A DNA stretch of 64,000 nucleotides from Cryptomeria japonica (lineage: Eukaryota; Streptophyta; Pinopsida; Cupressales; Cupressaceae): assembly GCF_030272615.1 (NCBI RefSeq), contig NC_081409.1, positions 244,613,502 through 244,677,501 of the forward strand. The letters are read 5' to 3'. Below are positions 12,772 to 25,031 of the stretch, piece after piece; the first letter of the stretch is position 1, and every line of letters starts with the position of its first letter. The translations under genes were made by a program, and so were the position numbers. The notes under the pieces were generated by a model. The model was not told where the DNA came from, made no database searches, and worked only from the letters and a program-made list of their open reading frames with translations.

Positions 12772-12978
12772 GATGCATTGGTATGCATAAGTTTTGTGCC
12801 TTTCATAGTCATATATTGTGATCCGGATTGATGATTGGTGGTTGCTACCTAGGGGGAGTAGTCAATTTTGTGAGTCAGATGTTCAGATTCAGGGAAAAGA
12901 GTTAGTTTTGTGGTTTGATTGCAAATATGTACCTTTTCCATTGATGTCAAAGGGGGAGAGAGTCATGTGAAAACTATG
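12772..12978 (+). other. Non-coding 3' part of copia A
   Basis: Sequence after the pol stop with two purine-rich runs, CTAGGGGGAGTAG near 12849-12861 and AAAGGGGGAGAGAG near 12949-12962. These resemble decoy polypurine tracts seen in related copias here. It ends with CTATG (12974-12978), the duplication of the following solo LTR. Confidence 0.6.
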
Positions 12979-14334
12979 TGTAGACATCTAAAAATGGTCA
13001 ATGCTTGCGAAGTCATACTTTAACATTTGCGCATTGCCTTATTTTAGGGTTTTTGCATTGCATTAACATTTCTTCTATGTTGCGTACTTGGTCTTTATCA
13101 TTTGCGAGCATCGAGTCCTTCTTCTGCATTCCTCATTTTTATCGCTTTTGAATTAGGGTTTTGTCCTCTTATCAATCTTGTTGTTTTGTGAACGATTTGT
13201 CATTGATCCCCGTCCTTGTCAATCTCGTCAATTTTGTGATCGATTTGTCATCGATCCTTGTCCTCTTCAATCATGTCAATTGGCGCATATCAATTTGGTC
13301 TCTTTATCAATATTGGTCAATTTGTCAACCAATTTCAATTGTTTATCAATCAAATCATTTATCAAGTCAGAAATCATGATCAAATCGAATTGACATTAAT
13401 TATCTTTTGTCAAGACCTAATTGTCGTCCTTGCATTTCTAATTCATCTTCTAGGTTTTATGATTTATTCATTTAATCTTGTTTGTCATTTTCCCTTTAGG
13501 TTAAATAATTTATTTATTTATCCTAAGTATTCTTGTCACAATTAAATATTTATTTAATTGGCTAATTAATTCCCCCTCTTTTTGTGAATTAATTAATGAA
13601 TGAAAAATTATTAATTAATTCACCTAATTTTCTAATTTCATCAATTTCTAATTTCCTAATTTCCAATTCATCATTTCTAACCTTATTTCTAATTTTCCTA
13701 ATTCCTAATTTCCACTTCATTTTCTAATTTGCTAAATTGAATTTCCACCTAATCAATTCCTCTCTAGTCTCTCCCTATTTTTGTGCTTCGGTGGAAGCAC
13801 GAATTTCTCATGTGTCATACCGTTGGCATAGAAAGATGTCATAAGCTTTTAGTCCTCTAACCTTTGCATTGGCAATATGTCATAATTCATGACATGGAAG
13901 GTGTCATAACCTTCTTCCTTCAACTCAATTTTGCCATTTTTGAAATCAATTGCCTAAATATCAATTTCATGCTAATCTTGTCTTTTCTCCAATTTATCTA
14001 TAAATTGGATGAATTTCTTCAATCAAAGCCCCTAGTCGAATCAATCACGCTTCTAGTACCCTTATGCTGTCGTCTCGTCAATCTTGCTTTCATAGTAGGT
14101 TTATGCACTTGAAGGTGAGATCCACAAAACAAAGCAATTTGAAGGAGAAAGAAGGACAATGGAGCCACATGAAGGAGACATCTGCATTTGGTTTGCTCAG
14201 ATTTCATTTAGAATGTCTTGTCTTCATGTTTTCATTGAATGTTTTTAGGATTGTTATCACTGCATTTTAGTTTTTGTGATTGAACTAGTCCAATTTGCTA
14301 TTGCTTGTGATGATTTCCACATTTCCTAGCTACA
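12979..14334 (+). mobile_element. Solo LTR, gypsy-like TGTAGAC family
   Basis: 1356 bp, starting TGTAGACATC and ending CTAGCTACA, flanked by perfect 5-bp duplications CTATG (12974-12978 and 14335-14339). No internal region is present, so it is what remains after recombination between two LTRs. Inside are a 48-bp tandem duplication (13190-13285), AT-rich and TTTCTAATTT-type degenerate repeats (13500-13760) and a TATAAAT at about 13999-14005. The start matches the other TGTAGAC LTRs of the window (15834-17302, 23839-25011, 25537-26301). Small open frames here are not convincing. Confidence 0.88.
13190..13285. repeat. 48-bp tandem duplication in the solo LTR
   Basis: Two adjacent 48-bp copies starting GAACGATTTGTCATTGATCC and GATCGATTTGTCATCGATCC. 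They are diverged by several substitutions. They give an accidental repeated peptide in open frames. Confidence 0.75.
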
Positions 14335-14428
14335 CTATGAATAAAGTTGTGTGCGAGGTCTAAGGGGGAGTTGTTGATTCTTTGTAATTGATTGTATCAG
14401 CTTCACATCATTTGTTTCCATCAATGCT

Positions 14429-14440
14429 AAAGGGGGAGAT
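14429..14440 (+). other. Polypurine tract of copia A
   Basis: AAAGGGGGAGAT directly before the 3' LTR, the same tract type as in copia B. It defines the LTR start at 14441. Confidence 0.88.
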
Positions 14441-15743
14441 TGTTGAGATTGTTGGAAGAATGTTTCAAATATGTGCTTGAGAGATATTTGAGAGATATGT
14501 TGTCATTGTTGTCAACATATTTCACAATGTGTTAGTGAGTTAGTTTGTTCAACATGATGAAGATTAGAGTTTACGGATTAAAGGGTTTGTAGAGGGTTGT
14601 ATGTAGTTGATTTAGTTCAAGCTTCAGAGGTCCGGATGGAGGTTTGATTGAGTTATGGGTATCTGTGTTGTGGCTGATTTTTCAATTGTCCAGTGGTGAC
14701 ATAGTGATAGTATTTTGATTTGCATTGCTCTGTATTTTAATATCTTGTTCTATGGATTTGGAGTGTTTAGGACGTTGGTGTGTGTCCTCAATTCAAGTGG
14801 TTTGTGGTTTAGAGGTCCGCAAGTGATTTTTCAAGGTTGATAGTCATTTTAGTTAGTGTTCCTAAGGTTTGATATGAAGATTTTGCTGATTCTAGTAATT
14901 TATGTTTGTGCTGATGTTGCTATGGTAATTCATGGTGCTCGTGGATGTTTCTGGATTGTGTGCCTTTTGTGTTGGTGGTCTACATTGATTGTTGAGCTTG
15001 TAATTGATCTTTTTCTTTGGTACATCTGTGTCCTTCACGTTCTTAGCTAATTAAATGCTTGTAGCGTATTGCAGATATTCGAGGCATAATTATTGCAGGT
15101 GTAACATGTTCAAGGCAAAAGATTTGGGTATGTGCTATGTCTTGGTCCACATGTAATATTGTATTGAGTATGGTTGTATTTTTGTAATTAGGTGATGAGT
15201 GTTGAGCCGACCTTGATGATTTCTCCAAGGTTGATGTCATGTATACATAAGTGTAATATCTTTGTACTCGAATGTGGTGGAGAGTGGATAATTATGTATG
15301 TGTGTTGAATGTATACATATTTTGAAGGCAGAGAAGAAGTGTGAAGAAGAAAGTTGTTTTGTGCTTCAATGGAACTAAACTAGGCATTAAGGAGATGTTA
15401 TTTCCTAGTTCATAACTTTCATATGTGATCCAAAATTGATTGTACACGCAGTGAGCCCCTTTTATTTTGAGAAATGAGCTCTAGGCAGTGTGCTCAAATG
15501 CATGTGCATTCCCTATTATAATACTTCTAATAGAGTATACCTATTTTGTGGGTTCATCCCCACCATGGTTTTTCCCTTAATTGGGTTTCCATGTCAAAAA
15601 CCTTGGTGTTATGTGTGTTTATGATGTGTTATTGATCTATGCTTTCATGTTTAATTATTAGATCTAAAAAAAAAGTTCAAGTTTCTTGAGTTTTTATGAC
15701 AACTGATTCACCCCCCACTCAGTTGTCTACCCTATTTCCATCA
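14441..15743 (+). repeat. 3' LTR of copia A
   Basis: 1303 bp, TGTTGAGATT to TTCCATCA. It matches 1-1167 over its last 1162 bp. The following bases TGTAT would be the right copy of the target duplication, but the left copy is outside the window. Confidence 0.93.
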
Positions 15744-15828
15744 TGTATGTATATATATACATACATATATAAATATGTATATACATATGTACACACACAC
15801 ACACACATATATGTATGTATGTATATAT
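15744..15828. repeat. TA/CA microsatellite
   Basis: Alternating runs of TATG, TA and CA. Together with 17303 onward it is the interrupted flank of the PMD pseudogene at 17308-19345. A TA-rich microsatellite also follows the PMD frame at 39597-40106, so this tract seems to belong to that element family. Confidence 0.8.
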
Positions 15829-15833
15829 ATAGC

Positions 15834-17302
15834 TGTATGCGGGAAAAGCGGTGCAATGAAATGAAAATTACAAAATTCAATGACTTTCCCACACACCAAT
15901 GGGACTCTTGGTGCAAGTTATGGAGCTATCAGGAATAGCTCAACTTCCCAAGGGGTGTTCCATTGTTCTCTATCTCACAAGACCCCTCAAGCCAATTCCT
16001 TTGTTCTCAGATCACTAAGCAAAGTGACTTAGGGATGACAATCATGAGAATGAGGGATGCTTTTGATCAATCTTAGTATGAATGCAATCCTATGTATGCA
16101 TGATGTTAACAAATATGAACTAAACTAGTGATGATAAGATGAAAATATTAGTACAAGACTACCCTAACATGATATACTAGTTTATATGATTAACTAAGAT
16201 GATATAAATACTTCTAAAATGTTTATTAGACTATTTCTATTTCAAAGAGAGATTAAATGCTTGCTAAAAATGAGTATAAGTGAGATGCTAAAGACTTGGA
16301 TTCTTAGAATGAAGGAACGAGGGCTCTATTTATAGGAAAAATAGGGCAATGGATGGTCAAGATTGGATGAGATTATCAAGGGTCAGGATTGAAAGTTATC
16401 AATCCATGTTTACAATTCTCACCAATGAAATGGTAACAATTGTCAACATAAGACTGCTTGAGAGGAGATTTAAGAAGCATTAAATGCTTAAGAAGACCTC
16501 ATGGTTACCTTAGGAGGTAAGGGTTAGGGTTAGGTTAAGATTACCCATTGGATAAAGCTTTTACCCAAAGGAGAAACTCTTGTGCAAGGGTTAAAGGAAT
16601 AACCATGGTCAAAGCAATGAATGCTTGATGAGACCCTATGGTTAGATGAGGGTTGAGTTAGGCAAAAAGTCTCTAACCATGCCACAAAGGGTTAGTTAAC
16701 CATTAATGGTTTGGAAGACTTTGGGGACAAATTTATAAGAGTCCTTCCAAATTTGGGGGTATTCAACAAGTTAGCTTGTTGAAGGCGTAAAGGCTTTAAT
16801 GCTTTTGGAAGATTTTACTCCAAATTTGAGAAGTGACATCCTCAAATTTAGGGGAAAGGGATAATTGAAAGGTTTAGGCTAATTGATTAGGATTAGATGG
16901 GTTTTAGAAGAATTTAGAAAGGGGTTTTAAGAGATAAGTGGGAGATGTAGGATTTTGCAAGTGCGTGGGGAAAATAGAATTTAATTAAAATAAATTACTT
17001 TATTTTAATTGTGGTTGTAAGTCGAGGATATAAATAATTTAGATTTATTTATTTGGAGTGAATAATTTAATTAAATGTAAATTTAATTAAAGGGAGAGAG
17101 AAGGGATTTAATTAAATAAAATTATTTATTCAATTAAATGACATGAAAGGCTTAGGTGAATTTAAATAAATTGAATAATTTATTTAATCAAATAGAGGAA
17201 TGTGAGTGATTTAATTAAATTAGATTTAACTAAATAGAGGAATGAGAATAAAATGAACATTAAATATTCATTTAGGAATGTGGTCATTTTTATGCGTCTA
17301 CA
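15834..17302 (-). mobile_element. Solo LTR on the minus strand
   Basis: 1469 bp. On the minus strand it starts TGTAGACGCATAAAAATG and ends CCCGCATACA. It is flanked by perfect 5-bp duplications ATAGC (15829-15833 and 17303-17307). A minus-strand TATA box (CTATAAATAG, 16326-16335) supports the orientation. The part after 16980 is rich in AATTTAATTAAA-like runs. No internal region is present. Confidence 0.88.
16326..16335 (-). promoter_or_regulatory. TATA box of the minus-strand solo LTR
   Basis: Minus-strand CTATAAATAG, about 970 bp into the LTR from its 5' end. Position and sequence fit an LTR promoter; activity is unknown. Confidence 0.5.
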
Positions 17303-17307
17303 ATAGC

Positions 17308-19345
17308 CATATTTTTTGATACAAAATACACATATCATCACCACTCATACAAAATGTGGTGCTCATATCATCAACACTATGGATGGTGGCTACCTGAGCC
17401 CTCTGGCCCCTAGCATGGCGGTCCCATTGGTGTGTATTGATGGGTTGATGTGTAACAGGAGTGACTCATTGATGAGATCCTCCTATCCCTATCCATCAAG
17501 ATACCTCTATACATCACTGACTCTACTTGGGTCTTCATGAGCTCACGCTATAGTCGCTCCCTGTCTTTCCATGAAATCTCTAGTTGTACTCTAATGGCAC
17601 CAAACACATCCTCATTCCATCCAACACTTTGCTAAGATCTATGAGGACTGTGGAATGTGTGATGATGTGATAATATCACCGACTACATGATGGATAAAGT
17701 CATGCCACCCTTGTGCACTAGTTGGAGAGAGAGAATTTAATATTAGCCATATATACACATATCTCATCAATAATTAAACAAACTTAACTCTAAGTTTTAA
17801 AAGCACATTTTCTTACGTGGATCCCCTTCTTGCCAAGTAGGATCAAATGAGGCAAGAGACTACGCTACTATAGTTGGAGGAATTTCCCCACTACTCTCTC
17901 CTTGCTCGTACTGCCTCGATGTCTCAGAGTCTAGCATAGGTGATGATGACCTACATATCATTGAGGTAGGCCTTTGTAAGGCTATGCCATCCTCCTCTCC
18001 TGCTAAACCCTATCCTCTATCCTCTACTGGTGAAGGGATGACATCTCGAATCTCATCTCCTACATGATTGGGAGCATCTCCCTCATCCTACTCCTACTCC
18101 TTTACCTCCCCATCTATCTCGCTAGGCTCCTCAGATGCCTCATCTCCTTCGTCCTGGCTATGTGACTCTAATGGTCTCACCCATGGATTGAGATTCCCTC
18201 TCAGGTAGTGTAGAGGAAAAATGTCTCCTAGATAAGAAGCCTCCCAATATCTTGTGTATCTACGTTGTACACCTATGTCATCCTCCAGTGGGGGAACGTA
18301 TCTATCACACCTCTCCTCCTCGTCATCAATGATCTCACATCCTATGTTGTAGGTCTAGGCCTAGCTCATGATATCACAACACTTTAAGAGTGTTGTATGT
18401 AGATCGATACAATTGTGGGATAGCCCTGCTCTAGACCGAACTACTTCATCACTTTATTAAAATAAAATGGGATGACAATGTAATTGTGGCAACCCTCTAG
18501 TAGTTGGTCCCACTGCATATGACATAGTTGTGCATGCTATCCTGCCCAATAATTCATCCATCTGTAGGCCCTCCATATGATATCATCAATTCATAGGCAA
18601 TCTATCACAACTCTCCAATACAATAAGTCTCCTCTCTACCAAGGTCTTGTGCATGGATGTGCATGTGCTTAGGACTTCTCAAGGGAAACATCTATAGGGA
18701 ACCTCGCAAGCCACGTACACATGATAAGCTCAAAAATCTAGATATTTAGGAGAGCGCATGTCATCGAACTCTTCCCCTCATAATAACATAGTCTCCCAAG
18801 TCATGATAAAGATGCGCTAACATGCTATGTCCCCATGAAAACATAGTGCAACACTCCTCCATTTCATGTATGGCATAGGCTAGTCCTCCATACATGTGAC
18901 TACCTCAACCATCTAGACATACGATCAATGCCACTGTAGCAATCATAAATATCCTCAACAATGTGACATCACATGTCGGATGTAGTAGCTGTCAGATAAA
19001 TATAGGACCCCTCATCTCTCTGGGTGTCACTTTCCTGACACAATATATCTGATCTCTCCTCATCTCTCCTAGTGATCAAGGTGATTGATATCTCATAGTC
19101 CTCCCTCTCACTCATAATTGCAAGATGCGATATACATCCTCTAGTGTGACTATCATCTCTTTGACAGGAATATAGGAAGTAGATGTATTAGGATCCCAAC
19201 TCTCCATCAAGGCCATTAACACTAGCCCATGAAATTTGATCACTGGCATGCAACATCCACCATAAGCCAACTACTCAGAGAAGCCTTGGCTCATCCAGTG
19301 TAAGGTGAGGGATCTAACTCCAAAGATGGTTGTATATGTGACCCG
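17308..19345 (-). pseudogene. Plant mobile domain (PMD, MAIN-like) pseudogene
   Basis: Read on the minus strand, 19330-19120 encodes a PMD N-terminal motif: LMESWDPNTSTSYIPVKEM followed by VTLEDVYRIL, which aligns with ALAERWHSKAC..LEDVYRIL of the PMD frame at 37591. Further on, SWGHSMLAHLYHDLGDYV matches the FAWGLCLLAHVYYELH block of that frame. Many stops and shifts break the rest; the C-terminal part toward 17308 is only weakly recognisable. PMD proteins include the Arabidopsis MAIN/MAIL family and are repeatedly found inside plant transposons. This copy is probably element-borne, because a TA microsatellite follows it as it does the other copy. Confidence 0.7.
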
Positions 19346-20170
19346 AGGTGCCCATGAGTGCCACTTGGTGCCCCTTCTCTAGGACCATGATGCCCTAAAG
19401 GTACCAAACCACCTAGGTGGGACCATGATGCCCATTTAGGGTGGCCCATGTCAAACTAGGGCTTCAGACATCTAATCTAACCAATCAAATGATAAAAAAT
19501 CAATAGAGTATAGGTTGATGGGCCTACCTCATCTAGCTAGTGGGATGTCCTCTAGGACCAATTACCTCAGATTCTCCATCCTAGTAGGCACTTTGGATCG
19601 TTGATGAAACATTTCTTACTCTATGGGCTCCTCTTCTACACTACAAGACAAAAAGGTGAATAAGACAATGAATAGTGTTCTTATCACTATTTAAAGGTAA
19701 TTGTTTTTAGAGCCCTAATTCTGCATTTTTACACAATCTTTCACATCTTGAGCTAGAGAGCTCTGATTCTCACCTCATTGGTTGCGTTGGAATCATATTT
19801 TAATTCTCTTTCTTAATAAATGATTCTCCATTAGTTTTTATCTTGTATTGAACCTTTTTCGAAGCATTTTTCACCAATTTTCCTTCATAATTCAAAGTGT
19901 TAAACATGATACCATGTTTCAACATACTAATTATCAAGCTAAAAAAGGGGGGGCATATAACTACCCTCAAATTTCATCTCTCTTAGTAAGAATTTTAGGA
20001 GATTTTTTTATTTCAACTAACAATTTGGTTTTATAGAATGCGGTTCCTAATTTTGTACCGCAGATACTGTCAGGGGCTTCGTTCGACATATTATGGATAT
20101 ATCTTTTTTCCCATGAAAGTTTACTTTTATGTACTTTATCTTGCATATGCATGTAATGTCATATGACCGC
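19346..20170 (+). other. Degenerate gypsy 3' internal sequence, no gene
   Basis: No convincing reading frame. The last part (about 20035-20170) is homologous, in opposite orientation, to 57956-58100: GGTTCCTAATTTTGTACCGC, a GGGGCTTCGT block and a CTTGCATATGCATG block recur there. It is therefore the 3' non-coding end of a gypsy element. 19340-19480 contains GGGACCATGATGCCC-like repeats resembling the LTR motif at 56700-56800. Confidence 0.55.
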
Positions 20171-20186
20171 TAAAGTGGGGGCTAAA
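20171..20186 (+). other. Polypurine tract before a gypsy-type LTR
   Basis: TAAAGTGGGGGCTAAA abuts the LTR start at 20187. It matches, on the opposite strand, the tract at 57940-57955. Confidence 0.7.
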
Positions 20187-21900
20187 TATAGTGTCGTAAG
20201 TTGTACACCCTTAATTAGGTTGTCCAATTCCATGCTTAGGTGAGCACCCACCTCAGTTTGTCTCATTACATTTATCATTATAGGACTTATTTAGGCATTT
20301 AATTAAACCTAAGTTCTCTCTCATCAATTTGCATATCCCTTGATCCTAAGCGCACCCCTTTTTATTTAATCCTAATCTTACCCTAATTTCATTCTTCAAG
20401 GTATATTTTGCACATCCACACATCTTGGTTTGAGCCACCGAGCTGGTTTTAGCATTAGAATCATAATATCTCACATCCCTAGAAAATCGAAAAAAGTTGA
20501 TAGGACCAGGTAGTATACTACCTAGTCCTGAACTTTTTTCCTCAAATTTTGGGTGAACATTAAGGCAACCTTACCCTATTCAAATCCCAATTGGTGTTAA
20601 ATTTCATCAATTATAAGTCATCCTTTTATCAAATTTAAATTTAGAGTTTCATATATATGGTGATACTTTCCCTCATTTGAGGATCCCTAATCTAGCAATT
20701 TGGAAGGAGATTCTTGTGAAGTGAAAGTATTTCCTTGTGTGAAGTCTCATATCTGCAAATTCATCCATTAAACAAGTATTCATCAAAATCTTCATCAATT
20801 ATGGAAGCTTCAGGAGATATTGAAGAATAATAAGGGAATCACTGATCATTGATTGACTTGTACCTCTTCTTTTGGATTTGGTATGATTTCATGTTGTTTT
20901 CATGTCTCTAGATTGAGCTTTAGATTTACATCACATTAGTTCTTAGATTTGCATTATTGCTTTAGATTTTCATTACAATTGTGATTTAAAACATTCTCAT
21001 TACAAGCATTTAGGGTTTTCTCAAATATACAAGGTATAACTCTAGTTTACATTTAGCTCATAGCAATCTTACAAACACATAAGATTCAAGAGTACACACA
21101 TATTTTCAGTTAGAATATTGGCTATTTGTGGAGGTGGAAATCACAAAAATAAGGGGGTTTACTAAGGAAAACCCCTATATATCCACAACACCACCATTTT
21201 TTAGATTGCAAGTACAGTTACAGGTTTCCATGGGACCAAACAATTTTTGGAAGATCTCAACAAATAGGTACAAACCTTTTATTAGAATTTGGACCTGTAT
21301 TTTAGGGACCAAGGTGCCCCATGCCCTTGTCCTCTAGGACTAGGGCACCCCACATCTTGGTCTTCCTTTTTCTACTCCAGATTTCTAGGTAAGTGCTCAG
21401 ATAGTCTCAAGGATTGGACTTCCAGTTTACAACTCATCATAGTTTCTCAGATTGGGGTGTACAATGCCTTGGTCATGTTGACATGGCTAAAGTCAGATTA
21501 GCAACTCTCTCCGGTCAACATAGAATAGAATGTTGAGTATCCTATCCTCTCTTGAATAAGGAAATCCCTAGTGTTATTTTAGATGATCAAAGGGGACAAC
21601 CTCAAGGTTCCAAATGTCAGGTCTTGATTGCAGGATTGCTCAACAGTTGATGTGTTTTGTTGGTAACACAAGGGGCTTACATTTACAATAAGTTGGTTTG
21701 CATCTAATGATGCTGCAATTCTTAGACTGGGGAAACAAAAGAAAATTGGAAGGGTTTAGGGATCCTATGTACAGTGATGGTAACAAATGGTGCTATAGAT
21801 AGACATATTTCAAATAACTAATCCTTGTTTCACCAAAGACACCCTCATAACTCGACAAGAACAATGCAAGCTCCAAAGGATAAATGTATTTTTAGAATAA
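20187..21900 (+). repeat. Gypsy-type 3' LTR, same family as LTR G
   Basis: Starts TATAGTGTCGTAAGTTGTAC (TG decayed to TA) and aligns with the minus-strand start of LTR G at 57939. A motif GGGACCAAGGTGCCCC (about 21301-21316), followed by a second copy, corresponds to the GC-rich triplicate of LTR G. The right end is set only from the length of LTR G and is uncertain. Confidence 0.55.
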
Positions 21901-22244
21901 GGGTATTCATCTAGGCACCCAATTTTGGTGCAGCACGAGACAAACACCTACAGTTCAACTAAGCATAGTTCTTGGTTCAGACTAACCTTACACAGTGACC
22001 TACAATCAACAAGCCCCCAATGATATGAATCGAAAATACATCAAATAACCCCCACATTTCACCAATAAAGACTTTGAACTCTACTTAACCAGCTGAAGGG
22101 AAACCATGCAAACAAAGAAAACCAAAATAACAAACACCATTCTTCAATATTCATATATTGATTTTAGTTGTCATTACAACAATCTCTTACAACAACTCTA
22201 CTCTATTCCCAATTTGCTAACTACAAGTACTTCTAACTCCTAAT
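21901..22244. other. Unassigned non-coding sequence
   Basis: Between the gypsy LTR and copia C. No gene is visible. It could be the tail of that LTR, since the text is AT-rich with CTCTTACAACAACTC-like sequence. Confidence 0.4.
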
Positions 22245-23458
22245 TGTTGGAATCCAAGAACACTGAGAGCGGGGAGGGGGTGAATCAGTGTTCTCCCAGA
22301 ATGATTAATTTTAACCTTATTAACACAACAACTTAGCAACCGGTATGCATAAAAGAAGATAACAATAAGTAATAATGCAACCACAAAGATGAACACCATA
22401 ACAACACATATTTATACATGGAAAACCTCAAGGAGAAAAAACCACGATGGGATTGGAGACCCACAATGTCTATCCACTGATCAGATGAATAAATATTACA
22501 TATAAGGGGCCTGCACATGCAGGAAGGCACACTGCCTAGAGCGCACTACTCATCACAAAAGGAGCTTCATTGACTACAAGAAATATTTAGACTATAATCT
22601 TGAAAGAAAATTGAACTGAAAGTATAGTATCTCTTATGCCTGTGTACAGTTCTAGTTAAGCTCAATACCTGAGGTTTTAAACCTCTTACACAAACCCAAT
22701 TCGATCACTTATGATCGACCAAATACTATGCATATGATTACAACTTTATTTGCACACAGATAATCCCATAACCCATAACCTTGACATGATATACAAAGAG
22801 ATCTTACATCATATTTATACAAACCCTAGACCTAAACAATTAGGTCGGCCACCTAAAAGATATTACAATAAATCCATTACATAAACCCATAAAGCAATGA
22901 TAACCCAAGTCAGCCTAAGACTAAAACAACATTAACCAAACAATAAATCCAACTGGTAATGCATCAGGAGCATCCATCAACACGTTACATAAACTAGTTC
23001 ATAACCTAACAAAAGAATACAAACTAACACCAGACCTAAAATAGGTCACCATAAGCCAAACGCAACACCACCAATCAACTGGAACACGAATATGATAACC
23101 ATCCGCATCCTAAGAACCATCTAGAATTCGCACCAAAACCACTTATCGAATTCATCAAAAGATCTTCAACAAAGCTCTATCGGTAAAACACTTACCGGTA
23201 ACCAAAAGGCCTACTAGAACATATGATAGCTTCCAGATCACCAAATCCTGAACCAATTGAATGTGACACGCACATGAATGACTAAACCAAACCAATTCTA
23301 CCAAACTGAACGTACTGGAGAATACCAGAGATGATATCCATATCAACATCACAATCCAACCACTCTACCGAAACTCGATAGACAACCAAACAAGCTAGTG
23401 TTGACATCAATGATAAACATCAACGTAACACATAATCAATTCCTCTAAAATGCCAACA
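22245..23458 (-). repeat. 3' LTR of copia C
   Basis: 1214 bp; on the minus strand it starts TGTTGGCATT and ends TTCCAACA. Direct repeat of 43523-44718. A minus-strand TATA box (GTATAAATA) lies at 22812-22820. The adjoining purine tract reads AAAGGGGGATAT (minus strand, 23459-23470). Confidence 0.92.
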
Positions 23459-23838
23459 ATATCCCCCTTTGGCATTGATGGAAACATTAGATGTGAAAAA
23501 CATCCAAATGCCAAGAAATGTCAAACAAGTCTCGCCCAATGGAAGACATCCAACAAATGATATATCAATGAAGTTCCAAACCAATTATCTCTCCATAGAC
23601 CTGAACAAAAACTCCCCCGGAGGGATACAACCAATTTGAAATTTCGTTCCTCCCCCTTTGATTGATATCTCTTTTAAGCTTGTTTTTCACATGTATATAT
23701 CTCCCCCTTTTTACATGAATGGCAGAAATTTGACATAAACATCAAAGAAAAACCATAGATCCTTTGAACCACACAGCTGAATACTCCCCCTGAGTAGTAG
23801 CATCAACTCATCAATCTGGAATGAATGATAGTTCTGAT
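23459..23838 (-). other. Polypurine tract and 3' untranslated part of copia C
   Basis: Minus-strand tract AAAGGGGGATAT at 23459-23470, then non-coding sequence with several CTCCCCC blocks (plus strand) that read as secondary purine tracts. It corresponds to 44719-44911. CTGAT at 23834-23838 is the left duplication of the next solo LTR. Confidence 0.75.
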
Positions 23839-25011
23839 TGTATACACCTAAAAAAATGGTCTGAAGATAATTAATTAAATAAGCAATTATTTAATTAATC
23901 CCCCTTCCTAATTTAATTGAATTCATTAGGCAATTTGATTAAGTTCTCCCTTTCATCTACTTATTAATAAATCCAAGGATTTATTTAATAGGTTCATTTC
24001 CATAGTCCCCTTTGATTAATTAATTCAAATTAATTAATCTTCCCCCCATTGCAATCAATTCTTCTAATCCTCTAATGAAATAAAACAAATCAATTTATGA
24101 GTTGTTGAGAATTAATTAGTCTTTTCCTATTATTTGAATTTTTAAAATTCAAATTACCCACATGCCTCCTAACTTCTAACAACCTAACCTAACCATCCCT
24201 CTAACCTAACCCATTCCACCTAACCTTGGGTTTAACTAACCCTATCCTATCTTGCACATTCTAACCTCCTTATCCTAACCTCTTATGGTGTGGATATTTT
24301 TTTCTTGAGACACATGCAACTTTGGCCACATGCCTCCTCTCTTGGACACTTGCCCTTTTATGAGCAAATCTCCTTGACACTTGTCACCACAGAGATGACA
24401 AGTGTCTCTTCCTCCAACCTCTTCTCCAACCTCCTCCAATTTCACCCTTGATATCTTCAAACTCAATCTTGACTGTTGATTCCTACCACCTCATCCCTGG
24501 CCTTGGAAATCCTATAAATATCCCCCATTTTGGAGCACAAAGGATCCCATCTCATTATCAATTTAGGCATTGTTACTATAGGCATATCATTTTATAATTA
24601 TTGTTATAGGCAATTGCATTAGCTTAATTTGATCATTTTCTATTATAATTGTTGAATCATGTAGCCTAATCAATCTCTTTTCTAGCTTAATTACATTATC
24701 ATCATAACTTAATCATGCATAACATTAGCTTAATTAGTCTCTTGGATCAATCTAGCATAATCAATCTCATCTTTGCATATCATTATCATTTCAAATCCTC
24801 CATCTAGGTGTAGTCAAGTCACTGGGATTGCTTATCCAGGTCTGAGAGAAAATCCATACTCGCATCTTTTAGGAGGTGATAGGTCGCTTTGTCATGGTTC
24901 ATCTTTATTTGCTTCTTATTTTCTAACCATGCTTGTAATGATCTATTGAGTGTTTGTGTTGCATCTGCAGGTATCACACATTACAGGCACACCACTGTAA
25001 TGCATACCAGA
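23839..25011 (+). mobile_element. Solo LTR inserted in copia C
   Basis: 1173 bp, starting TGTATACACCTAAAAAAATG, a diverged form of the TGTAGACACC start, and ending GCATACCAGA. It is flanked by perfect 5-bp duplications CTGAT (23834-23838 and 25012-25016). A plus-strand TATA box, TATAAATA, is at 24513-24520. The right end lacks the canonical CA, but the duplication and the restored copia sequence support it. Confidence 0.8.
24513..24520 (+). promoter_or_regulatory. TATA box of the solo LTR in copia C
   Basis: TATAAATA followed by CCCCCATTTTGG, about 675 bp from the LTR start. Position fits an LTR promoter. Confidence 0.5.
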
Positions 25012-25031
25012 CTGATGCCAATCAACATCAC

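Larger units (their letters stand above)
1..15743 (+). mobile_element. Ty1/copia LTR retrotransposon A, degenerate, carrying nested insertions
   Basis: The outermost element on the left. It has a 5' LTR cut by the window edge, a Met-tRNA primer site, broken gag, protease, integrase, RT and RNase H in copia order, a polypurine tract and a full 3' LTR. Position 1 aligns with 14582 of the 3' LTR. Element B (3671-11053) splits it just downstream of integrase, and a solo LTR (12979-14334) sits between RNase H and the 3' LTR. Many stops and small frameshifts show it is dead. The target-site duplication cannot be checked because the 5' end lies outside the window. Confidence 0.93.

Noticed and set aside
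13161-13545. Overlapping open frames in the 12979-14334 solo LTR
   Set aside because: They arise from the 48-bp duplication in AT-rich LTR sequence, in three frames at once with no family match.
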